Virus record (IMG/VR): IMGVR_UViG_3300020119_000214
Coordinates: 1 to 22,015 of that record
DNA from: a virus
Strand: one strand, 5' to 3'
Length of the DNA: 22,015 nt
The notes beneath the pieces are model-generated. The model was given only the letters and a program-made list of their open reading frames with translations, did no database searches and was not told the DNA's origin. The position numbers and the translations under genes were made by a program. Shown piece after piece: positions 13,463 to 18,565 of this stretch (position 1 is the first letter of the stretch; every line of letters begins with the position of its first letter).

Positions 13463-13679
13463 TCAACACCTCCACTTCCTCGACATGAAACCAGTACTGC
13501 ACTGTGATGATCTCTATGACCTCCAGCCAAGCGCAGTCGCTACAGTACTCGGCCACCACCTCCAACCATTCTTCTATCGGGCACTGCTGTGTGCAGTGGA
13601 AGGGTTCTTGCATGATGACGCCAGGCTCACCCGACCTGATGAACGTGACTGTGGCCTGGTATGGCGTGTGGATGAGCAT
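13428..13679 (-). CDS. Hypothetical protein with paired cysteines
   Basis: I chose ATG 13679 because GGAGGGGTA is at the right distance; an earlier frame start at 13709 adds codons that cover this site. The 83-residue product (MLIHTPYQATVTFIRSGEPG) has cysteines in FHCTQQCPIEEWL and YCSDCAWLEV, a possible zinc site, and an acidic C-terminal half. A GC-rich hairpin (13719-13743) lies 39 bases upstream. Function unknown. Confidence 0.65.
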   Translation of the reverse strand: MLIHTPYQATVTFIRSGEPGVIMQEPFHCTQQCPIEEWLEVVAEYCSDCAWLEVIEIITVQYWFHVEEVEVLNESGYAGRHRG

Positions 13680-13718
13680 TACCCCTCCGATCGGTGTTCT
13701 GGCTGACACAAAACAAGA

Positions 13719-13743
13719 GCTCCCCCGCTTTGGGCGGGGGAGC
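13719..13743 (-). terminator. GC-rich hairpin, possible terminator or leader element within the leftward operon
   Basis: GCTCCCCCGC (13719-13728) pairs with GCGGGGGAGC (13734-13743) around a five-base loop. In the leftward direction it is followed by TCTTGTTTTG, so it could act as a partial terminator. It also occupies the position, 39 bases before a start codon, that similar hairpins take elsewhere in this operon. Confidence 0.6.
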
Positions 13744-13760
13744 GTCCAGCATTGAACCAG

Positions 13761-14018
13761 TCAGACATTCGGTGGGATGTTCAGTATGGTGCGCACGGCG
13801 GTCTCGTTGTCCTCACCGGAATGAGCCATGCGGAAAAGGTTGCTTTCGAAGCCTTCCCATATGCCGGGCATGGTCTTGCGGTCTGCGCCGTACCGGAGGA
13901 AGAACAGAGCTTCCGCGAAGCGGATTGCGCCGGCCTGGTTTTGCGCCCCCAACTCGTCCACGTAACGCCTGTAGAGCCACTTGTCGGTTTGTTGCACACG
14001 GCGGGAATCAGCTTCCAC
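13761..14018 (-). CDS. Hypothetical protein of the leftward operon
   Basis: I prefer GTG 14018 (AAAAGG, six bases upstream), giving 85 residues. GTG 14096 would lengthen it to 111 but would translate through a perfect hairpin (14061-14078), and its extra Pro/Arg/Gly-rich N-terminus looks non-coding. The protein is helical (DKWLYRRYVDELGAQNQAGA; IRFAEALFFLRYGADRKTMP). No known motif. Confidence 0.62.
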   Translation of the reverse strand: MEADSRRVQQTDKWLYRRYVDELGAQNQAGAIRFAEALFFLRYGADRKTMPGIWEGFESNLFRMAHSGEDNETAVRTILNIPPNV

Positions 14019-14096
14019 AATCAGCCTTTTCTGTGCGGTTGAGTAACCACCAAACCCCAGCCCCCGCCTTCGCGGGGGCCAGAGCAAGGAAGCCAC

Positions 14097-14537
14097 TCAG
14101 CCCAGCGAGTCTCTTATCCGAGCCAACTTCTCCTCCAGAACGATCACCTGGGCCTCTGCGGCCTCTGCGCGTTCGCGCAGATCCATCGGGGAACCGCCGT
14201 TGCCCTCCAGCCACGAGATGTACTCCAGAAGCTCCCCCACGGTCATGTTCTTGACCGACTCACTCACGGTGGGTTGCGCTGGCTTGGGCTCTTCCGTGGC
14301 GGCCGGCTCGGCCGGCTCTGCTGACTGCGTTGCTGCCTGATGACGCCTCACGTGACCGAACATGCTGCCGGTGTTGTTTGACGTGTACTCGCAGTTCTTG
14401 CAGCCGTAGATCTTGTCGCCGTTTTCCAGGACCAGCCGGTCATACGTTGGATTCGCAACCGCAATACCACCCTTCTCGCGGCGCATGACCGGTTCCACGG
14501 CTATGACCTTGTACTTGCCTACCTTTTCCGCGGTCAC
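14097..14537 (-). CDS. C2H2 zinc-finger protein with C-terminal coiled coil
   Basis: From GTG 14537 (behind AAGGGTGAGGGA) the protein has 146 residues. GTG 14579 would add 14 codons upstream of this site. It contains a textbook C2H2 finger, C46-x2-C49-x12-H62-x3-H66 (YGCKNCEYTSNNTGSMFGHV then RRHQ), which is uncommon in phages of bacteria. A Pro/Ala/Glu-rich linker follows, then a conserved-looking helix (VKNMTVGELLEYISWLEGNG). The tail resembles a coiled coil (RAEAAEAQVIVLEEKLARIR). It probably binds nucleic acid or a protein partner; the target is unknown. A 10-bp hairpin (14583-14606) lies 45 bases upstream. Confidence 0.72.
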   Translation of the reverse strand: MTAEKVGKYKVIAVEPVMRREKGGIAVANPTYDRLVLENGDKIYGCKNCEYTSNNTGSMFGHVRRHQAATQSAEPAEPAATEEPKPAQPTVSESVKNMTVGELLEYISWLEGNGGSPMDLRERAEAAEAQVIVLEEKLARIRDSLG

Positions 14538-14617
14538 TCCCTCACCCTTCCTCACTGAACAACCGTTCTGATTGCCCACAAAGCTACTCGGCCGTAGCCG
14601 AGTAGCAGAGAAGACCG

Positions 14618-14830
14618 TCAGTTCGCCTGCTGTGTCGCTCGATGCCTGTTCAGAACCGATGTCAGGGCTCTTGCAGCGCCGGATGCCTGCACACAGTAGA
14701 CCTGTTCGATCCCTGCGACCTTGGCAAGTTCCGCCAAAACCTCCGGATCATCTTGTGTGGTTCCCACCTTGTACGGGCCGAGGACTTCTGTCAGTGGGTC
14801 TGCGATCACCACAAAATAGGTCTTTACCAT
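14618..14830 (-). CDS. Hypothetical protein
   Basis: This 70-residue protein begins at ATG 14830 with a strong ribosome site (GGGAGGTAAGG). It looks like an alpha/beta protein (MVKTYFVVIADPLTEVLGPY; EVLAELAKVAGIEQVYCVQA). A perfect 9-bp hairpin at 14877-14897 lies 46 bases before the start. No family recognised. Confidence 0.68.
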   Translation of the reverse strand: MVKTYFVVIADPLTEVLGPYKVGTTQDDPEVLAELAKVAGIEQVYCVQASGAARALTSVLNRHRATQQAN

Positions 14831-14912
14831 CCTTACCTCCCATCCTGGCCAATCACGCTAATTGCCCACTAGCCCACTCCCGGGCATCGCCCGGGAGCAG
14901 ACTCGAAACCCG

Positions 14913-15155
14913 TCAGCTACACGTGATGCACTGCGGCGTGCCGTAGGCCCACAACTCCGAGACCGGATACCACCACCCGCCGTATGCGTTGGTCACGTAC
15001 ATCTGCCCGTCCATGCGGGTTTCCACGGTGAGCCTCTGTGGCTTGTGATAGCCGAGACCGTTGGTGAAGTCCGCATGGAAGTCATGCCCCAGGTGCTCGG
15101 AGACTTGCTTGATGTACTCTTCCGTGCTGTGCGATGGGGCATACACGTACTTCAT
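14913..15155 (-). CDS. Hypothetical protein with GGGGAGAG-type ribosome site
   Basis: The start at ATG 15155 is decided by GGGGAGAGAGC directly upstream; a longer frame from 15194 would translate the ribosome site. The 80-residue product (MKYVYAPSHSTEEYIKQVSE) contains aromatic and beta-rich sequence (TVETRMDGQMYVTNAYGGWW) and ends in CITCS. Function unknown. A 6-bp hairpin (15205-15220) lies 49 bases upstream. Confidence 0.7.
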   Translation of the reverse strand: MKYVYAPSHSTEEYIKQVSEHLGHDFHADFTNGLGYHKPQRLTVETRMDGQMYVTNAYGGWWYPVSELWAYGTPQCITCS

Positions 15156-15241
15156 GCTCTCTCCCCTATCTCTACCGGTCTGAATGACCGCCAACAGTCA
15201 CGGACGGCGCTTGCGCGCCGGCCGCAACCGAAGGAATACAT

Positions 15242-15514
15242 TCAGTCCTCATGCATAACTGCGATGGTGTCGTACGTGATCACGGGCTCAGTGGTGTTGC
15301 CGTATGAAAGGTCGTAACCTCCGCCGGCATGGATGCCCATGCTGATGAACGGCTTGAACGCGAATTCATACCCCTGCCAGTCCTGCCAGACCGCCGGATA
15401 GTCCTGCGCACCGTTGGAGCGCCAGTAGGCGCGGGAAACCCGCTTGCCGTTGAGCAGACCGCGGTAGTTCCGGTTCCACGCTTCCGACACACTGATGTAC
15501 TCGACCGTAGTCAC
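15242..15514 (-). CDS. Hypothetical protein, aromatic-rich
   Basis: The protein has 90 residues from GTG 15514, preceded by GGGGAGAGAA. It is rich in Trp/Tyr and glycine (AYWRSNGAQDYPAVWQDWQG; GIHAGGGYDLSYGNTTEP) and ends acidic. The pattern suggests a small beta-sheet domain; DUF2829-like phage proteins have a similar feel ('W..dw.a.DW.'), but I cannot confirm this. A perfect 9-bp hairpin (15559-15579) lies 44 bases upstream. Confidence 0.7.
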   Translation of the reverse strand: MTTVEYISVSEAWNRNYRGLLNGKRVSRAYWRSNGAQDYPAVWQDWQGYEFAFKPFISMGIHAGGGYDLSYGNTTEPVITYDTIAVMHED

Positions 15515-15597
15515 TTCTCTCCCCTTGCTTCCTTGCCTGCCCTACCGACAGACATCACCGGACACACAGCGTGTGTCCGATAACGCGCACCGGTCGA

Positions 15598-15834
15598 TCA
15601 GTTGTGCTGCTGGCTACCCACGACCATGACGCGACTTTCCTTGCACTGATCAGGGCACCGGGTCTTTCCCGCGTTCACCACACACATGGACCAACGGCAC
15701 CAAGTACCCCGGTCAGTGTTGTGGTAGTTGACCTGATAGACGGTTTCCGTGGTGTCCTCTTCCTCTTGCTCTTCGAGCATGAGTGCCTGGTTTGCGGCTT
15801 CCTCGGCGTAGTCACGCTGATCGTTAATGTCCAT
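15598..15834 (-). CDS. Acidic hypothetical protein with C-terminal cysteines
   Basis: This 78-residue protein starts at ATG 15834 behind GGGGAGAGCC. The first half is acidic and helical (DYAEEAANQALMLEEQEEED). The second half has four cysteines (TWCRWSMC; RCPDQCKES), possibly a zinc site. Only a weak 4-bp hairpin lies in its leader. Function unknown. Confidence 0.68.
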   Translation of the reverse strand: MDINDQRDYAEEAANQALMLEEQEEEDTTETVYQVNYHNTDRGTWCRWSMCVVNAGKTRCPDQCKESRVMVVGSQQHN

Positions 15835-15909
15835 GGCTCTCCCCTATTCTTCCCTGCCGATCAGCAGAGAGAGCAGCCTACACATGGTGCAGACCACCCG
15901 AACTGTTGA

Positions 15910-16122
15910 TCAGTTTTCTTCCTCGGCAATAACCTGGTAAATGCCCGCGTACCTGATCATGTCCCACTGGTCGCGCTCTCGCGCGTCCAGGTCCGCGTAC
16001 TTGGCGTAGAGCCGCTGGCAGACCTGGAATGCTGCTGTGGTCGCGCTAGGTGCTTCACGGGTCGTCACCAGGGGCAGGATGTCTTCATCCTGACAGAAAA
16101 CAACCACTTTGAACTTCGGCAT
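15910..16122 (-). CDS. Hypothetical protein
   Basis: The 70-residue protein begins at ATG 16122 behind GGGGAGAGCG. It looks alpha/beta (MPKFKVVVFCQDEDILPLVT), with a central helix (AAFQVCQRLYAKYADLDARE) and an acidic end. A 6-bp hairpin (16174-16189), enclosed by an outer ATCAG/CTGAT pairing, lies about 51 bases upstream. No family recognised. Confidence 0.7.
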   Translation of the reverse strand: MPKFKVVVFCQDEDILPLVTTREAPSATTAAFQVCQRLYAKYADLDARERDQWDMIRYAGIYQVIAEEEN

Positions 16123-16206
16123 CGCTCTCCCCTTTCACCATTCCACTCGCTCTGAGCAGAACATCAGGACCTACGCGCCTTACGGCGCGCTGATCCCGAA
16201 ACCTGT

Positions 16207-16482
16207 TCACGGGCCGAAGATCTGCTGTTCCCCACGCTTGACGCTCACCACGTCCAGGAAGCCATGCACCATTTGGTCAGCCGTGAGGTCACGGCTGTAG
16301 CGTCCCGGACCGTAGCTCACGGTCACCCTGCTGGATTCGTACGAGCCGAACTGTCCATCCGACCGGTGAATCTCCCGAGTGACAGCCATGGTGTAGGTCT
16401 TGCTGCCATCGATGAATTCCACCATGTCTCCACGCTTCAGCGTGGAGAGCAGATTGACGGCCACCGCATACTCGCGCTTCAT
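16207..16482 (-). CDS. Hypothetical protein, probable small beta-barrel
   Basis: This 91-residue protein starts at ATG 16482 behind GGGGAGAGC. The sequence alternates strands (LKRGDMVEFIDGSKTYTMAV; SSRVTVSYGPGRYSRDLTAD), consistent with a small beta-barrel, though I see no named family. A 7-bp hairpin (16500-16518) begins exactly 17 bases upstream of the start, as for the next two genes upstream in the operon. Confidence 0.7.
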   Translation of the reverse strand: MKREYAVAVNLLSTLKRGDMVEFIDGSKTYTMAVTREIHRSDGQFGSYESSRVTVSYGPGRYSRDLTADQMVHGFLDVVSVKRGEQQIFGP

Positions 16483-16560
16483 GCTCTCCCCTTACCTCTA
16501 GTGTGCGTCTGGCACACTCCACCACCAACCACTGTCAAAGCTGATTGATGATGGGCAGTG

Positions 16561-16905
16561 TCAGCCACGTAGGTAGTCCCACACTTCCTCGCCGTATCCG
16601 AACGACCCGGAACAGTCCTGGCAGATAGCACCGTCAGGCATGTCCACCACGTCCGTGGGAACCTCACACCACTTGCACACACCGCCGGCGATCTTGAGGC
16701 TGAGAGGCTTGTAGGCCTCCTGGATGATTTCCAGCGTCTCGTCACCGCGCATGATGTAGAGCTCGCCCGTGGTGGACAGGCCCGTATTGTGCTCTGCGAA
16801 GTGCTGTGCGTGCTCCCACTGGTGGAACGTTCCGAAGGTCAGTCCGGTCGGTCCCTGCACCGTGTAGTCAGTGGTGAGGCCAGTGGTGAAGATGTCGTTA
16901 CGCAT
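16561..16905 (-). CDS. Hypothetical protein with C-terminal zinc ribbon
   Basis: The 114-residue product starts at ATG 16905 behind GGGAGGAGAGATC. The N-terminal part is beta-rich (TTDYTVQGPTGLTFGTFHQW) with a histidine-rich helix (EHAQHFAEHN). The C-terminal part has CKWC (C77/C80) and CQDC (C95/C98), a likely zinc ribbon. Two perfect 8-bp hairpins (16923-16943 and 16953-16972) stand side by side in the leader. Function unknown. Confidence 0.72.
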   Translation of the reverse strand: MRNDIFTTGLTTDYTVQGPTGLTFGTFHQWEHAQHFAEHNTGLSTTGELYIMRGDETLEIIQEAYKPLSLKIAGGVCKWCEVPTDVVDMPDGAICQDCSGSFGYGEEVWDYLRG

Positions 16906-16980
16906 GATCTCTCCTCCCTTAACGCTGGACTGGACGTCCAGCGCTCTCCACAGTGCCCGGATGACCGGGCACCATAGACA

Positions 16981-17181
16981 TCAGGAGTTGTGCTTGCCGT
17001 AGTAGTTCTCGCCCTTGTCAACCATGTCCACGCTGTATGCACAGAGCACGTTCTCAGAGTCGTAGGCGTCGAAGTTGCCGTTCTCGTCGGGCATGGTTGC
17101 AACCACACACCCTGTTTCGATCAACTGACCGTCCGGTGAGGTAGTGCTGAAAACAGTGCCCGGAATCAGCCACTCATACAT
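16981..17181 (-). CDS. Hypothetical protein, first gene of the leftward operon
   Basis: I chose ATG 17181, preceded by GGGAGAGAACA, giving 66 residues (MYEWLIPGTVFSTTSPDGQL). The frame is open to GTG 17289, but that extension covers the ribosome site, a hairpin (17199-17218) and half of a 12-bp stem, so it is probably leader RNA. The protein is acidic with a DENGNFDAYDSEN loop. As first gene of the operon it sits closest to the antitermination-like element. Function unknown. Confidence 0.7.
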   Translation of the reverse strand: MYEWLIPGTVFSTTSPDGQLIETGCVVATMPDENGNFDAYDSENVLCAYSVDMVDKGENYYGKHNS

Positions 17182-17228
17182 TGTTCTCTCCCTTCGGACA
17201 CACGGCTTATGCCGTGTGCTCTGAGACG

Positions 17229-17295
17229 CATCACGTGTTGCATGGCCGGCCACTACACAGCCGCTCAGAACGAGCAAGACGCACAACACGTGATG
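17229..17295 (-). repeat. 12-bp inverted repeat with a 43-base loop in the operon leader
   Basis: CATCACGTGTTG (17229-17240) is the exact reverse complement of CAACACGTGATG (17284-17295). The loop contains a GGCCGGCC palindrome. In the leftward transcript this would form a long stem between the antitermination-like element and the first gene. Confidence 0.7.
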
Positions 17296-17304
17296 GACTC
17301 ACAT

Positions 17305-17348
17305 TAGGAGAGTTGGTCACGCTCAAGGCGTGACCTCTAGGAGAGTCG
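17305..17348. repeat. Hairpin flanked by 11-base direct repeats
   Basis: TAGGAGAGTTG (17305-17315) and TAGGAGAGTCG (17338-17348) flank an 8-bp hairpin, GGTCACGC/GCGTGACC (17315-17322 with 17328-17335). The unit lies just downstream of the antitermination-like box in the leftward direction. It may be a protein-binding or RNA-processing site. Confidence 0.6.
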
Positions 17349-17355
17349 TTATCGT

Positions 17356-17373
17356 CACTGTTCAGTTCTCAAG
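17356..17373 (-). promoter_or_regulatory. rRNA-leader-like antitermination box ahead of the leftward operon
   Basis: On the minus strand the sequence reads CTTGAGAACTGAACAGTG. From memory, this closely resembles the conserved TTGAGAACT-x-AACAGTG block in leaders and spacers of actinobacterial rRNA operons, which includes the boxA region where Nus factors act. It points into an operon full of hairpins. Upstream on the same RNA, CAGAGCCC and GGGCTCTG (17376-17384 with about 17469-17476) could pair over about 85 bases. An antitermination role is inference. Confidence 0.5.
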
Positions 17374-17523
17374 TAGCAGAGCCCTTAACCGACTGACCTA
17401 CCAACCGTTGTGCTCTTCAGCTGGTGTCTTCCCGATCGGCTTGCAGTGCTCAATCTAGACCTGTCTCAGGGCTCTGTCTATAGCCATTTTCCAGCATCTT
17501 TGCCGACAACACCTTGATGATAG

Positions 17524-17574
17524 GCCGATTCTAGCCTCTTACTAAGCCTCTTAATCGGCACGCACAGGCGTGCC
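17524..17574. repeat. Overlapping inverted repeats
   Basis: GCCGATT (17524-17530) pairs with AATCGGC (17553-17559), and GGCACGC (17557-17563) pairs with GCGTGCC (17568-17574). The two stems share three bases, so they are mutually exclusive at their junction, a layout seen in RNA switches. This may be chance. Confidence 0.45.
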
Positions 17575-17759
17575 CTCGGGCCGGCCGATCATGAACTACT
17601 ACGGTCACCAAACTATTCATAACATGAACTATTCTCATGTCTGCGATCATGGTGTTTGTTACTGCAAACGCGCCTGAACGGCGCGCCGAGTGTCTTTAAG
17701 GATCATGAACGAGCCCAGACCAGGCCGGCCCGCGCGCGCACGCGCGAGAACGCCCCCAA

Positions 17760-17856
17760 ACCAAGATCGTTGATCTTGGTAATCCGCATAACTTACATTA
17801 TGCGGAGTCGTCGGCCCAGGTCAGCGAGCCGCCGGCCATGATCGTTGATCATGGCC
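17760..17856. repeat. Three palindromes, two with the same GATC-GTT-GATC apex
   Basis: ACCAAGATC-GTT-GATCTTGGT (17760-17780) and GGCCATGATC-GTT-GATCATGGCC (17834-17856) share the apex and loop. They differ by a compensated A:T to T:A pair and in the outer stem. Between them TCCGCATAA/TTATGCGGA (17783-17791 with 17798-17806) forms another 9-bp stem. A looser relative, GCAAGATC...GATCTTGC, occurs at about 17914-17949. Compensated changes suggest the paired structure matters. Confidence 0.7.
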
Positions 17857-18069
17857 CTCCACAGTGTCAGCGAGTTGACATCAAGACGTTGAGATGCCCT
17901 GACCTGCACCTTTGCAAGATCATTTGTCTCAGCATTCGGACGATCTTGCCGGCCCACAAGATCAACAACCGGCCGATGTTAAAGCCGTGCGGTGTGGTGT
18001 GGTGCTGCAAACCTCAAAAATTTTCCTAGGATTCCCGCCCAGCCCCATGTCCGATCCGACCGATATGGG

Positions 18070-18169
18070 CGTTACCTGAAAGGTAACGGTTAGGTCACTA
18101 GATAAGTATGCGTTAGTTGGACATAGGGGGACAGACCGACTCTAGTTTGATAACGATTTGGTAACGATT
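18070..18169. promoter_or_regulatory. Operator-like GTAACG repeats
   Basis: CGTTACC-TGAAA-GGTAACG (18070-18088) is a perfect 7-bp inverted repeat. Downstream, TAACGATT occurs twice (18151-18158 and 18162-18169) with an 11-base period. The repeats precede the TATAAT box at 18211, so they could bind a repressor or activator of the rightward structural operon. The 11-base spacing also appears in the GTTACA repeats at 2208-2224. No repressor gene is visible in the window. Confidence 0.5.
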
Positions 18170-18178
18170 CGATTTACC

Positions 18179-18216
18179 CGCGTCCGAGACGCGATTTTGG
18201 ACGCCCTATATATAAT
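18179..18216 (+). promoter_or_regulatory. Short hairpin followed by a TATAAT element
   Basis: CGCGTC/GACGCG (18179-18184 with 18188-18193) is followed by ATTTTGG, a weak terminator-like pattern. Then comes a perfect TATAAT (18211-18216). I find no matching -35 hexamer at 16-18 bases. If used, the promoter may depend on an activator or an alternative sigma factor. Transcription would run into the hairpin array and the terminase. Confidence 0.4.
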
Positions 18217-18242
18217 GGGGGTATCCACAGTTGTGTCTTAGA

Positions 18243-18543
18243 GCAACCGGAGCGCTAGCGGAGGTTGCGGGAGGGCGCTCCGGTTGCAAAGGGCGGGCCA
18301 CAAAGCCCGCCCTGATCTGATAGGTAGGCCGGCCCTTGAAGGCCGGCCTTAGACCGGTTGATAGAAGGCGGCCCTTAAAGGCCGCCCATTCCTGGTTCCA
18401 GTGAGCCCGGGGCTTCAAGGCCCCGGGCAGAGTATAGAGGCCGCCGGTACTGACATGAGGCGGCCGATCGCGAGCCGCTCCCCGCCGCGGCTCGCTCTAT
18501 AGGGGCGATCCCCTAAATTGCCCTGCCCACGCCCTTCGGCGTG
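18243..18543. repeat. Tandem array of about nine hairpins upstream of the terminase
   Basis: Stems, in order: 18243-18255/18275-18287 (13 bp), 18291-18298/18305-18312, 18326-18334/18341-18349, 18367-18373/18380-18386, 18405-18413/18420-18428, 18439-18445/18459-18465, 18470-18478/18487-18495, 18501-18505/18510-18514, and 18528-18533/18538-18543. Three consecutive hairpins with different stems have almost the same loop, CTTGAA, CTTAAA and CTTCAA, followed by GGCC. The stems are too close together to be independent terminators, and none has a U-tract. No coding frame fits. This is a compact structured element of unknown function. Confidence 0.75.
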
Positions 18544-18565
18544 CCCTGAAGAAATCACGTTCACT

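Larger units (their letters stand above)
14061..17218 (-). repeat. Series of 5'-leader hairpins in the leftward operon
   Basis: Perfect inverted repeats lie in the leaders of most leftward genes. The stems are 14061-14078, 14583-14606, 14877-14897, 15205-15220, 15559-15579, 16174-16189, 16500-16518, 16923-16943, 16953-16972 and 17199-17218. Stem sequences differ but positions are regular: three begin exactly 17 bases before the start codon and the others about 42-51 bases before. None of these has a U-tract. The seven genes from 15155 to 17181 also share a GGGAGAG-type ribosome site. The arrangement recalls the start-associated sequences with inverted repeats known from cluster K mycobacteriophages. 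Confidence 0.75.
17290..18565. other. 1.3-kb structured region without convincing genes
   Basis: The open frames here (for example 17656-17841 and 17838-18029 on the plus strand) have Arg/Pro-rich or random-looking products, no good ribosome sites, and run through palindromes. I see no tRNA: a stretch on the minus strand near 17380-17405 looks like a D-arm but has no matching anticodon or T arm. The region separates the leftward small-gene operon from the rightward structural genes. It contains palindromes, operator-like repeats, an alternating CG tract (17731-17747) and a hairpin array. Candidate roles are divergent promoters, packaging site, origin or non-coding RNA. Confidence 0.7.

Noticed and set aside
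17182-17289. N-terminal extension of the first leftward gene that looks like a lipoprotein signal (LLVLSGC)
   Set aside because: It lacks a basic n-region and covers the ribosome site, a hairpin and half of a 12-bp stem. The internal ATG at 17181 has a matching GGGAGAG site.
17376-17410. tRNA-like sequence on the minus strand (GGTAGGTCAGTCGGTTAAG)
   Set aside because: It resembles a D arm, but there is no paired anticodon arm, T arm (GGTTCGAATCC type) or acceptor stem at the right distance.
17656-18029. Two 61-63 residue plus-strand ORFs
   Set aside because: Arg/Pro-rich or random-looking products without ribosome sites, running through palindromes.
18206-18418. 70-residue minus-strand ORF
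   Set aside because: It reads straight through several perfect hairpins and has no plausible ribosome site; the structure explains the sequence better.
18243-18543. CRISPR-like repeat array
   Set aside because: The units are hairpins with different stems and no constant repeat or spacer length, and there are no adaptation genes nearby. The Cas4-like protein belongs to the replication module.
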